Of a stretch of DNA of 64,000 nt, positions 16,275 through 24,441 are shown one piece after another (position 1 is the first letter of the stretch; each line of letters opens with the position of its first letter). The notes beneath the pieces are model-generated. The model had not been told where the DNA came from. It worked only from the letters and a program-made list of their open reading frames with translations, and ran no database searches. Origin of the DNA: Vogesella aquatica (GTDB taxonomy: Bacteria > Pseudomonadota > Gammaproteobacteria > Burkholderiales > Chromobacteriaceae); assembly GCF_028548455.1 (NCBI RefSeq), contig NZ_JAQQLF010000006.1, forward strand, positions 157,261-221,260, given 5' to 3'. A program made the position numbers and the translations under genes.

Positions 16275-17204
16275 ATGGCTGACGAATCACAACGCCCCAT
16301 AGTCGTCAAAAAGATCAAGAAAGGTGGCCACGGCCACCACGGCGGGGCGTGGAAAATTGCCTACGCCGACTTTGTTACCGCCATGATGGCGTTCTTCCTG
16401 CTGATGTGGCTGCTGGGCTCTACCTCGCAGGGCACGCTTAGCGGCATCTCCGACTATTTCAAATCGCCCCTGAAAACCGCCTTGCAAGGTGGTGAAGGAG
16501 CGGGCGCCTCTACATCGGTGATCAAGGGGGGCGGTACCGACCTGACCAAATCTGCCGGCCTGGTCAAAAAGGGTAACCCGGACCCGGCCAAGGCCGAAGA
16601 AGAAGCACAAAAGCTGAACAAGCTGCAAAAGCGCCTGCAGAGCAAGCTGGAAGACAGCATGGCCAAGAGCGAGGCGCTGAAACAGTTCAAAAACCAGGTG
16701 AAGATGGAAATGACGCCCGATGGTTTGCGCATCATGATCATCGACGAACAGAATCGCCCCATGTTCCAGTCGGGTGGCTTTGCTCCCTTGGGACATACCC
16801 GCGAGATCCTGCAGTCCATCGGCCGCGAGCTGAACGATATCGACAGCCGCATCAGTATTTCCGGCCATACCGATGCCAACCGTTTTTCCGGCAGTGACGC
16901 CGGCTATACCAACTGGGAGCTGTCTGCCGACCGTGCCAATGCGGCGCGGCGCGAGATGATTGCCGGTGGCATGCTGGATGAAAAGGTACTGCGCGTGGTG
17001 GGCCTGGGCCCGGCAGATCCGCTGAACAAGCAGAACGTATTCAGCCCGGAAAACCGCCGTATCGCCATTGTGATCCTGAACAAGGACGCCGAGTCGCGTA
17101 TCCGTGGCGACGGTCTGATTTCCAGCGATGCCGACCTGAGCAAGGCCACGGTCAGCAGCCCGCAAGAGGCGGCTGCTGCGGTAGCGCCGGCAGGCGGGCA
17201 CTGA
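16275..17204 (+). CDS. motB: Flagellar motor protein MotB (no motA next to it)
   Basis: The 309-residue protein has the single MotB membrane helix with the proton-binding Asp32 (YADFVTAMMAFFLLMWLLGS), a charged linker with a coiled-coil-like stretch (about residues 105-145) and a C-terminal OmpA-like peptidoglycan-binding domain (ISGHTDANRF, ELSADRANAARR). MotB anchors the stator that drives the flagellum. MotA is usually directly upstream, but here the upstream region has none. The stop overlaps the next gene's start as TGATG. It heads an operon of four genes. Confidence 0.9.
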   Translation: MADESQRPIVVKKIKKGGHGHHGGAWKIAYADFVTAMMAFFLLMWLLGSTSQGTLSGISDYFKSPLKTALQGGEGAGASTSVIKGGGTDLTKSAGLVKKGNPDPAKAEEEAQKLNKLQKRLQSKLEDSMAKSEALKQFKNQVKMEMTPDGLRIMIIDEQNRPMFQSGGFAPLGHTREILQSIGRELNDIDSRISISGHTDANRFSGSDAGYTNWELSADRANAARREMIAGGMLDEKVLRVVGLGPADPLNKQNVFSPENRRIAIVILNKDAESRIRGDGLISSDADLSKATVSSPQEAAAAVAPAGGH

Positions 17205-17950
17205 TGCTGGCAGCGCTGCTGCGTGCCCTGCTGATCCAGCTGAGCGCCGCGCTCTTGGTGTTTTACTTTGTGGCACCGCTGGCGCAGCCCGTGCTGTGGT
17301 GTGGGTTGCAGGCGGTGCTGGCCTTGCTGCTGGCCAGCCTGCTGCGCCAGCGTGGCATGGCGCGCTGGCTGCATGCCGTGGCAGGCCCGCTGGTGTTGGC
17401 CGCATTGTGGCTGGCGCTGCCTCCCTGGGTGTATCTGCTGGCGTTTGTGCTGACTTATGCCGTGTCACGCAATGCCATCACCGAGCGTGTGCCGCTGTAC
17501 CTGTCGTCGCGCGAAAGTACCGAGGTGCTGGCGGCCTGGCTGCCGCAAGGCGCCCGTGTCCTGGACCTGGGCAGTGGCGATGGCCGCGTGGTATTGCGCC
17601 TGGCGCAGCTGCGCCCGGATGTGCAGGTGGCGGGTGTCGAGAATGCCATGCTGCCTTGGTTATGGAGCTACTGCCGCTTTGTGCTGTCCGGCCGGCCGGC
17701 CAATGCTCGGCTGTACTACGGTAACTTCTGGCAGCAAGACTGGGCGCAGTACGACGTGATTCACGCCTTTCTTTCCCCGGCGCCGATGGAAAAAGTGTGG
17801 CAGTATTTTTTAAATAAATGCCACACAAATAGCTGGCTGATTAGTAATACATTCACTATCAATACTGAAGAGCCTGCCCAGCGCTTGCCGCTGGGGGGGA
17901 TTTTGCAAAAAGAACTCTTGATCTGGCGGCACCCGCATGGAACTAGCTAA
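17204..17950 (+). CDS. Membrane-tethered class I SAM-dependent methyltransferase
   Basis: The 248-residue protein begins with three or four hydrophobic segments (about residues 3-85), then a cytosolic methyltransferase domain with motif I VLDLGSGDGRVVLRLA (about 119-134) and an acidic VAGVENAMLP motif II. The domain is most like generic SAM methyltransferases of unknown target. The start overlaps motB and the end overlaps the HDOD gene by 14 bases. The stretch from about 17800 to 17870 is AT-rich with codons unlike the rest of the gene. Confidence 0.75.
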   Translation: MLAALLRALLIQLSAALLVFYFVAPLAQPVLWCGLQAVLALLLASLLRQRGMARWLHAVAGPLVLAALWLALPPWVYLLAFVLTYAVSRNAITERVPLYLSSRESTEVLAAWLPQGARVLDLGSGDGRVVLRLAQLRPDVQVAGVENAMLPWLWSYCRFVLSGRPANARLYYGNFWQQDWAQYDVIHAFLSPAPMEKVWQYFLNKCHTNSWLISNTFTINTEEPAQRLPLGGILQKELLIWRHPHGTS

Positions 17951-19265
17951 CTGGTTGTCTTCCCTGGCTGAAAACCGCTGGCCTATCCTGCCTGGCACCG
18001 CAGTCAAGGTGCGCCAGATGATGAGTCAGCACCCTGACCAGATCGCGTTTTCCGATCTGTCCAACCTTACCTTGTCCGACCCTTTCCTGCTGCTGGACCT
18101 GCTGCGGGTAGTGGGTGCGTCCAAAGCCCTGCAACGCAGCGAGGCCACCCCTACGGTGGAGCAGATGCTGATGATGCTGGGGCTGGAGGCCGTCAACACC
18201 CGCTACCGCAACATCCCGATACTGGAAGTGAGCCGTGGCAAGCTGGACGAAGACGTGCTGGACGCGCTGGGTGACTGGCTGGGGCGCAGCCGTATTGCTG
18301 CCTTTACCATCAAGGGCTGGCTGGCCATGCTGGACGACTACAAGGTAGAAGACTGCTTCCTGGCGGCGCTGGTGTACAACCTGCCGGCCTGCCTGTACCT
18401 GATTTACCGCAACCGGGTGCCGCACGGCCCGCTGCTGCAGGAAGTGTCCGACGTTTTCAAAACCGAGTACCCCAAGCTGCTGGAGCATTTCATCCAGAAA
18501 ATGCCGCTGCCAAGCGGCCTGCTGGCCAACCTGGGTACCGGCCCGGGCAACCGCCGCAAGCAGCTGCTCAAGCTGGCCATTGCCACCGCCAACGGCGTGG
18601 ACCAGGGCTGGTGGCGCTCGCAGTGGAATGTGGGTATCGAGGCGGCGGCCAAGCTGATAGGCTGCAGCCCGGAAGAGGCGCACAAGGTGGTGCAGCAGGC
18701 CATTTTGCAGATTGCACGCAACCCGCGTGCTACCGGCTACACCTACAGCGCCCGCGCCTATATGTATCTGGAAGGCCCGTTCCCCAGCCTGGTCAAGCAA
18801 AACCCGGTCTCCACGCTCAGTGGTGCCGAGCAGCTGGATGTGGCGCTGCGCGAGTCTATCCGCCACTTTGCCAACGACCTCAAGCTGGAGCGCATTTTTT
18901 TCCTGCGCTACGACCAGCCCACCCACACTTTGCGCTTGCGCTACCAGGTAGGGCTGGACGACCACGACCCGATACGCAAGCTGGCGGTATCGCTGGAGCC
19001 GGGCAGCTTCTTCAACCTGCTGGCCAGCAAGCCGCAAAGCTTCCATGCGCCCGCCGCCACACGGGCGCAGCTGGCGCGCAAGTACGAAGACCCGTTCTTT
19101 GGCCACCTGGGCGACAGCGCCTTTGCCTGCATGTCGGTGTTTACCGGCCATACACTGGCGGGCGTATTCTTTGTCGATAATTTCCGCAGCAATAAACCCA
19201 TAGACGACGACACCTACCAGCGCTTCAAGGAAACCGTGGCGCGGGTGTCGCAGATAGCCTTGTAA
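17937..19265 (+). CDS. HDOD-domain signalling protein with C-terminal GAF-like domain
   Basis: The 442-residue protein carries an HDOD domain (about residues 15-215), with WPILPGTAVKVRQMM, SDPFLLLDLLRVVGAS and the later block AALVYNLPACLYLIYRNR. The C-terminal part (about 290-440) has the form of a GAF sensory domain. HDOD proteins are regulatory relatives of HD hydrolases that lack the catalytic residues and often act in signalling or motility. It overlaps the methyltransferase gene and is three bases from the RNA methyltransferase gene. Confidence 0.8.
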   Translation: MELANWLSSLAENRWPILPGTAVKVRQMMSQHPDQIAFSDLSNLTLSDPFLLLDLLRVVGASKALQRSEATPTVEQMLMMLGLEAVNTRYRNIPILEVSRGKLDEDVLDALGDWLGRSRIAAFTIKGWLAMLDDYKVEDCFLAALVYNLPACLYLIYRNRVPHGPLLQEVSDVFKTEYPKLLEHFIQKMPLPSGLLANLGTGPGNRRKQLLKLAIATANGVDQGWWRSQWNVGIEAAAKLIGCSPEEAHKVVQQAILQIARNPRATGYTYSARAYMYLEGPFPSLVKQNPVSTLSGAEQLDVALRESIRHFANDLKLERIFFLRYDQPTHTLRLRYQVGLDDHDPIRKLAVSLEPGSFFNLLASKPQSFHAPAATRAQLARKYEDPFFGHLGDSAFACMSVFTGHTLAGVFFVDNFRSNKPIDDDTYQRFKETVARVSQIAL

Positions 19266-19268
19266 AGC

Positions 19269-20060
19269 ATGACATTCCAGAAAACCCTTACCTCGGCGGC
19301 CAACGATGAACTCAAACATCTGGGCCGCCTGCTTACTAATGCGCGCGAGCGCCGCAAGCACGGCCAGCTGGTGCTGGAAGGCCTGCACCTGCTGCAATCT
19401 GCCATCGACGCAGGCTTGGGCATTGACGCTGTCTACGTAAACGAAAGCGCGCAGCACCACGGCGAGCTGCTGCCCTTGCTGGCCAGGCTGGACCGCCGCC
19501 TGGCGGTGCTGGTGGCCACGCCGGTACTGGCCAAAGTCACCGCGCTGGCCACCCCGGCCGAGGTGCTCACCGTGTGCCGCCGCCCGGCAGCGCACGCCAC
19601 CGCCAGCGGCGCGCCGTGCGTGATGCTGGACGATGTGCAGGACCCGGGTAACCTCGGCACCATCCTGCGCTGTGCGGCTGCGGCCAACGTGCGCGATGTG
19701 TATCTGTCCAAAGGCTGCGTGGATGTGTACTCGCCCAAGGTGTTACGCGCCGGCATGGGCGCGCACTTTGCCCTGAATATCCACGAAGCGGCCGACCTGC
19801 CAGCTGCACTGGCCGCCTGGCCGGGCCGCAAGCTGGTCACCCATCTGGAGGGCAGCGTATCGCTGTATGGCCAGGATCTGGCCGGTGATGTGGCTTTTGT
19901 GTTCGGTAACGAGGGGGCTGGTGTCAGCGCCGACGTGCTGGCGGCGGCCGACCTGCGTGTGCGCATCCCCATGCCTGGCCACGCCGAGTCACTGAATGTG
20001 GCCATGGCGGCGACCGTGTGCCTGTTCGAGCGCGTGCGCCAGCTGGAGACAGGCGCTTAA
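19269..20060 (+). CDS. TrmH/SpoU-family RNA 2'-O-methyltransferase
   Basis: The 263-residue protein has an N-terminal RNA-binding part (about residues 10-90, LTNARERRKHGQLVLEGLHLL) and a SPOUT catalytic domain with the three family motifs: MLDDVQDPGNLGTILRCAAA (motif 1), VFGNEGAGVSADVL (motif 2) and IPMPGHAESLNVAMAATVCLFE (motif 3). Such enzymes methylate ribose in rRNA or tRNA; the exact site is not known. It ends the motB operon, and a terminator follows. Confidence 0.9.
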   Translation: MTFQKTLTSAANDELKHLGRLLTNARERRKHGQLVLEGLHLLQSAIDAGLGIDAVYVNESAQHHGELLPLLARLDRRLAVLVATPVLAKVTALATPAEVLTVCRRPAAHATASGAPCVMLDDVQDPGNLGTILRCAAAANVRDVYLSKGCVDVYSPKVLRAGMGAHFALNIHEAADLPAALAAWPGRKLVTHLEGSVSLYGQDLAGDVAFVFGNEGAGVSADVLAAADLRVRIPMPGHAESLNVAMAATVCLFERVRQLETGA

Positions 20061-20082
20061 GGCTTGCCAGTATTGCCGCAGC

Positions 20083-20112
20083 ATGGCAGGGTGAAAACCC
20101 TGCCATTTTCAT
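20083..20112 (+). terminator. Terminator of the motB operon
   Basis: ATGGCAGGGT and ACCCTGCCAT pair perfectly around GAAA and are followed by TTTCATTT. Confidence 0.9.
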
Positions 20113-20146
20113 TTGCGGCCAAGCTTGCGCCCGCCGGACACTTGTC

Positions 20147-21073
20147 ATGCACATCGCCTTCGAACACCCGGGCCAGCCCGACATTATCGCCCTCATCACC
20201 GAGCTGGACGCCTACCAGGGCTGCCTGTACCCGCCCGAGGCCTGCTATACGCTGGATATTTCGGCGCTGAGCCAGCCGCAGGTGCGCTTTGCCGTAGCGC
20301 GTGACGCTGCCGGTGTAGCGCGTGGCTGCGCCGCTGTGGTGTTAGGCGCGGACTATGGCGAGATCAAGCGCATGTACGTGCAGCCGGCGCTGCGCGGGCA
20401 GGGCGTTGCCGCGCTATTGCTGCAGCAGCTGACAGCCGCCGCGCAGGCAGCCGGCTGCCCGGCGTTGATGCTGGAAACCGGACCGCTGCAGCCGGCGGCG
20501 CTAGCCTTTTACACGGCGCAGGGGTTTGCGCGCTGCGCCGCCTTTGGCGACTACCCCGGCCACCCTTTAAGCGTTTTCATGCACAAGCCGCTGGCTGACG
20601 ATGCCGTGCCGGCGGGCTACCAGCTGCAGCCGTGCGTTGCTGACGATTTCGAGGCGCTGCTGGTGCTGCGCCTGGCTGCCATGCGGCCTAGCCTGGAAGC
20701 CATCGGCCGCTTTGACCCCGAGCGCGCGCGTGCGCGGTTGGCCGCCAGTTTTCAGCCAGCGGATACCCGCTGGATCGTGCGCGCCGGTCAGCGCATCGGC
20801 TTTCTGGCGCGTCGCCAGCTGGCCGACTGCCATTACCTGGACCACCTGTATGTGCAGCCAGGCTTGCAAGGGCAGGGCGTCGGCGGTGCGGTGCTGCAGC
20901 AGGTGCAGGCCGAGGCGGCGGCAGCGGGTTTGCCGCTGTGCCTGGGGGCGCTGCGTGGCAGTGCGGCCAACCTTTTCTACCTGCGCCATGGCTTTGTGCC
21001 TACGCACGAAGAAGAATGGGATATCTACTACCGCTGGCAAGCAGCCACCAAGGTGACCAAGCCAGGGGTGTGA
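20147..21073 (+). CDS. Tandem GNAT acetyltransferase (two GNAT domains)
   Basis: A 308-residue protein with two acetyltransferase domains. The first (residues about 1-148) has the acetyl-CoA loop as VQPALRGQGVAALLL. The second (about 155-300) has VQPGLQGQGVGGAVLQQ and ends FYLRHGFVPTHEEEWDIYY. Both look complete. The start at 20147 gives a family-like N-terminus; there is no strong ribosome site. Substrates are unknown. Two GGTTGGCCGC-word copies lie inside it. Confidence 0.85.
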   Translation: MHIAFEHPGQPDIIALITELDAYQGCLYPPEACYTLDISALSQPQVRFAVARDAAGVARGCAAVVLGADYGEIKRMYVQPALRGQGVAALLLQQLTAAAQAAGCPALMLETGPLQPAALAFYTAQGFARCAAFGDYPGHPLSVFMHKPLADDAVPAGYQLQPCVADDFEALLVLRLAAMRPSLEAIGRFDPERARARLAASFQPADTRWIVRAGQRIGFLARRQLADCHYLDHLYVQPGLQGQGVGGAVLQQVQAEAAAAGLPLCLGALRGSAANLFYLRHGFVPTHEEEWDIYYRWQAATKVTKPGV

Positions 21074-21105
21074 TGGCAACCTGGGTTTGTCTTCTGGCAG
21101 GGAAT

Positions 21106-21136
21106 GCAAACGGCCGCACAGTGTGCGGCCGTTTGC
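21106..21136. terminator. Bidirectional terminator between the GNAT gene and fdhE
   Basis: GCAAACGGCCGCACA and TGTGCGGCCGTTTGC form a perfect 15-bp stem with a one-base centre. It lies between convergent stops. The T run is short, so strength is uncertain. Confidence 0.7.
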
Positions 21137-21177
21137 CATGGCGCTGCGTTTGGCCAAGGGTTGGCCGCGTGTCGTGC

Positions 21178-22062
21178 CTAGCTGTCACCGGCGATAAAGT
21201 ACGGGTTCACGCCGATGCGGCCGTAACCCGCTTCGCCGGCCAGCATGTCCAGCATCAGGCTGGCCAGATCGTCGGCAAACGGTTCGGCCAGCGGGTCCAG
21301 CAGGGTGGACACGATTTTCAGCTCGCCGTGGCAGCTGTCGCAGCATTCTGCCTCTTGCACGGCGCGGTGCTGGTGCGGCTGTTTGTGGTTGGCGGCAGCC
21401 GGCTCGGCATCACGGTGCGCCAGGCTGCGGTATTGCAGCTGGCGGGTATTGCCGCAACCCAGGCATTTCACACGGGTGACGTGCCATTCGCTGGCGCACT
21501 GGCTACAGCAGGCATAGCGCACCGCGTGACCGCTGTCGCCGCGGCGCAGCAGCGATGCCACCGGTGGGGCGTGGCACACCGGGCAGTGGTCGCTCTCGGT
21601 ATGTTGCAGGCGGCCAAGGTCACGCTGGCGGGCGCTGATGACAGCCTGCACCTGCAGTGCCGCGCCCAGTAGCGGCAGGCCAGCCTGCAGCGCCGGGTTG
21701 GCCGCAGCGGTGCCGGCGCGCAGCGACAAGGCCAGGGCCTGCAGGGCGTCGTCGTCCATGGCCAGCAGGCAAAGTATGGCGCTGTGGCTGCCATCGCCCA
21801 GCGCCTGGCCCAGCGCCTGGTGCAGGCGGGCCAGTATGTCGCGCAGGCAGGCGGTGCTATTGACCGCCTGTTCGGCCAGGCTGTCGTGGCAAGCTTGCTG
21901 GGCTTGTGCGATGGCGGCGCAGCAGTGCAAGAAGTCGGCCATGGCATGGCCCTGTGCCAGGGTGCGCAGGCGCTCGGCGCGGCGGGTAAATACCTGCTGG
22001 CCTGGCGGGCGTAGCGGCTGCGGGATAGCGGTGTCCTGAATGGCCAGATCGTCAATAAACAT
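21178..22062 (-). CDS. fdhE: Formate dehydrogenase accessory protein FdhE
   Basis: The 294-residue cytoplasmic protein has the four CxxC-type cysteine pairs of FdhE: HCPVCHAPP, YACCSQCASEWHV, VKCLGCGNT and ECCDSCHGELK. FdhE binds iron with these and is needed for active membrane formate dehydrogenase. The start at 22062 matches the family and overlaps the end of fdhD by 11 bases, so fdhE is the last gene of the fdoGHI-fdhD-fdhE operon. Confidence 0.9.
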   Translation of the reverse strand: MFIDDLAIQDTAIPQPLRPPGQQVFTRRAERLRTLAQGHAMADFLHCCAAIAQAQQACHDSLAEQAVNSTACLRDILARLHQALGQALGDGSHSAILCLLAMDDDALQALALSLRAGTAAANPALQAGLPLLGAALQVQAVISARQRDLGRLQHTESDHCPVCHAPPVASLLRRGDSGHAVRYACCSQCASEWHVTRVKCLGCGNTRQLQYRSLAHRDAEPAAANHKQPHQHRAVQEAECCDSCHGELKIVSTLLDPLAEPFADDLASLMLDMLAGEAGYGRIGVNPYFIAGDS

Positions 22063-22912
22063 GGTGTATTTCCGTTGCGTGGGCGGTAATAAGCCGCTCG
22101 GTATGGGTGTAGGCCACCAGGCGGCCGGGGCGGGCGAAGCCTGCCAGTAGCAGGCCGCATTGCCCGGCCAGCTGGGCCGCATAGGCGGTGGGAGCAGACA
22201 CGGCGATCAGCGCCGCTATGCCGGCTTGCGCGGTTTTCTGCACCATTTCGTAGCTGGCACGGCTGGATACCAGCACAAAGCCGTCGCGGGTATCGATGCC
22301 CTGCCGGCGCAGCGCGCCGATGAGCTTGTCCAGTGCGTTGTGGCGGCCTACGTCTTCGCGTACCAGCACGATGCTGCCGTCGGCGTGGCAGTAAGCGGCC
22401 CCGTGGGCGGCACCGGTGGCCGCGTGCAGCGGCTGCCGTGCCGGCAGGGCGGCTACGGCGCGGGCGATGCTGTCGGCGTGCAAGGTTGGCCGCAAGGGCA
22501 GTGGCGCGATGGTTTGCGCCACGGCGTCCAGGCTATCTACGCCGCACAGGCCGCAGCCGGTGCGCCCGGCCATATTGCGCCGCCGTGCTTTGAGCTGGCT
22601 AAAGCGCGCGCTGGCTATATCGAGCCGCAGCTCGATGCCGGCCTCGCTTTGCCAGGCCTCGCAGTCGTACAGCTCGCTGGCGTGGGCCAGGATGCCTTCG
22701 CTCAGGGCAAAGCCCAGCGCGAAGTCGTGCAGGTCGGCGGGGCTGGCCAGCAGCACTGCGTGCGAGACGCCGTTGTACACCATGGCCACGGGTACTTCGG
22801 TAATCAGCTGGTCGGTGGCGGCCACCGCGCTACCCGCCTGCAGGCGCAGTACCGGCAGGCACTGGCTGGCAGGCTGGGTGTCATCGGCAGGCACGGGCAG
22901 CGCGCAGCTCAT
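22052..22912 (-). CDS. fdhD: Formate dehydrogenase sulfurtransferase FdhD
   Basis: FdhD carries sulfur from cysteine desulfurase to the molybdenum cofactor of formate dehydrogenase. The 286-residue protein has the conserved cysteine loop C120-GL-C123-G and the later REDVGRHNALDKLIG block. It begins within the last codons of fdoI and ends within fdhE, so the operon is translationally packed. A GGTTGGCCGC copy at 22484 is read as RPT, a frame different from most other coding copies. Confidence 0.93.
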   Translation of the reverse strand: MSCALPVPADDTQPASQCLPVLRLQAGSAVAATDQLITEVPVAMVYNGVSHAVLLASPADLHDFALGFALSEGILAHASELYDCEAWQSEAGIELRLDIASARFSQLKARRRNMAGRTGCGLCGVDSLDAVAQTIAPLPLRPTLHADSIARAVAALPARQPLHAATGAAHGAAYCHADGSIVLVREDVGRHNALDKLIGALRRQGIDTRDGFVLVSSRASYEMVQKTAQAGIAALIAVSAPTAYAAQLAGQCGLLLAGFARPGRLVAYTHTERLITAHATEIHHVY

Positions 22913-23529
22913 TTTTGCTTGCCTGTCATGTCACGGTACCAGCGCGGGTGGTGCTTCTTGGCCCAGGCGTGGGTCACTACGCCTTCCACCATGGCGCGGA
23001 TAGTGCCTTTTACCCAGAACGCGGCGTACACGTGCACGATGATGCCGGCGATCAGCCCGGTGGCGGCCCAGGCGTGCGCCAGCAGTGCCAGGCGGATGAC
23101 AGGGATGGGGAAATAGCCGGCAAAGTAAGGCCGCCAGGCGATGAAGCCCGACACCAGCATCACGGCCATGCACACGCACATCAGCCAGAACATGCCTTTC
23201 TGGCCGCCGTTGTACTTGCCGGTATCGCCTACCTCGTGGCCGGACAGCACGGTTTTGACCGACTTCATCCAGCGGATGTCTTCGCTGTTGATCAGGTTGT
23301 GGTGCCAGTAACGGAAAAACTGCCGCGCAAAGGCCACGAACATGATCACACCCACAAAGGGGTGGATGATGCGCGCCAGCTGCGGGGTGCCGAATACGCC
23401 GGTAAGCCAGAAGAAGGCCGGGTAGAAAAACGCCAGGCCGGAAATTGCCAGCAGGATGAAGCACACCGCCACAATCCAGTGGTTGATGCGTTCGGCTGCG
23501 CTATAGCGCTGGATCAGTTGCTCTTTCAT
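22909..23529 (-). CDS. fdoI: Formate dehydrogenase cytochrome b556 subunit (gamma)
   Basis: The 206-residue inner-membrane protein has four hydrophobic segments (about residues 15-40, 52-72, 110-130, 147-172) and histidines in RINHWIVAV and [10 protein letters not shown] that should hold the two b-type haems. It takes electrons from the Fe-S subunit and passes them to the quinone pool. Its start overlaps fdoH as ATGA. Confidence 0.9.
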   Translation of the reverse strand: MKEQLIQRYSAAERINHWIVAVCFILLAISGLAFFYPAFFWLTGVFGTPQLARIIHPFVGVIMFVAFARQFFRYWHHNLINSEDIRWMKSVKTVLSGHEVGDTGKYNGGQKGMFWLMCVCMAVMLVSGFIAWRPYFAGYFPIPVIRLALLAHAWAATGLIAGIIVHVYAAFWVKGTIRAMVEGVVTHAWAKKHHPRWYRDMTGKQK

Positions 23530-24428
23530 GCCTTGTCCTCCTGTTTGGCGGCAGGGTTGGCCGCAGCGTGTTCATCGTCGTCGTCCGGGCGGTTCGGGCC
23601 CACGGTGATGTAGTGGAAGAAGCCGAACAGGCCGGCGGCGGCAATGCCGATGGTGGCCAGCGGTTTGAGCCAGCCTTTCCACAGCTGCACGGTGGTGCTG
23701 ATGGCCGGGTCTTTGGGCAGGCCCGAGTACTGTTCCGGCTTGTCGGCGTGGTGCAGGACGTACATCACGTGGGTACCGCCCACGCCTTGCGGGTCGTACA
23801 GGCCGGCATTGGCGTAGCCACGGGTTTTCAGGTCGGCCACGCGGGTGGCGGCCACGTCTTTCATGTCTTCCTTGCTACCGAACTGGATGGCGCCGGTAGG
23901 GCAGGTTTTCACGCAGGCTGGCTCCTGGCCTACCGATACGCGGTCCGAGCACATGGTGCACTTGTAGGCCTTGTTGTCCTTCTTGCTGATGCGCGGCACG
24001 TTGAACGGGCAGCCGGAAATGCAGTAGCCACAGCCGATACAGTTTTCCTGGTGGAAATCCACGATGCCGTTGCTGTACTGGATGATGGCGCCCGGCGACG
24101 GGCAGGCTTTCAGGCAGCCAGGGTCGGCGCAGTGCATGCAGCCGTCTTTGCGGATCAGCCATTCCAGCTTGCCGTTGCTTTCTTCTTCGGCAAAGCGCAT
24201 CACCGTCCAGGCGTCGGCGCTCAGGTCGGTGGGGTTGTCGTAGACGCCGATGTTGTGGCCAACCTCCTCGCGGATGTCGTTCCACTCCGAACAGGCCACC
24301 TGGCAGGCCTTGCAGCCGATACAGGTGGAAACGTCGATCAGCTTGGCGATTTCGATGGTTTTGCGCGCCTGCGGGCTGGCCGTGGGGCTGGCGGAGCGGC
24401 GGGTGATATCAAGTGATTGCAGTGCCAT
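23526..24428 (-). CDS. fdoH: Formate dehydrogenase iron-sulfur subunit (beta)
   Basis: A 300-residue protein with four 4Fe-4S cluster motifs: [35 protein letters not shown] and [22 protein letters not shown]-terminal hydrophobic helix (about residues 252-275, [20 protein letters not shown]) anchors it to the membrane, as in FdnH/FdoH. It links the catalytic alpha subunit to the cytochrome. A ribosome site (GAGGAG) lies upstream, 13 bases from the fdoG stop. Confidence 0.93.
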   Translation of the reverse strand: MALQSLDITRRSASPTASPQARKTIEIAKLIDVSTCIGCKACQVACSEWNDIREEVGHNIGVYDNPTDLSADAWTVMRFAEEESNGKLEWLIRKDGCMHCADPGCLKACPSPGAIIQYSNGIVDFHQENCIGCGYCISGCPFNVPRISKKDNKAYKCTMCSDRVSVGQEPACVKTCPTGAIQFGSKEDMKDVAATRVADLKTRGYANAGLYDPQGVGGTHVMYVLHHADKPEQYSGLPKDPAISTTVQLWKGWLKPLATIGIAAAGLFGFFHYITVGPNRPDDDDEHAAANPAAKQEDKA

Positions 24429-24441
24429 GGTCCGGGGCTCC

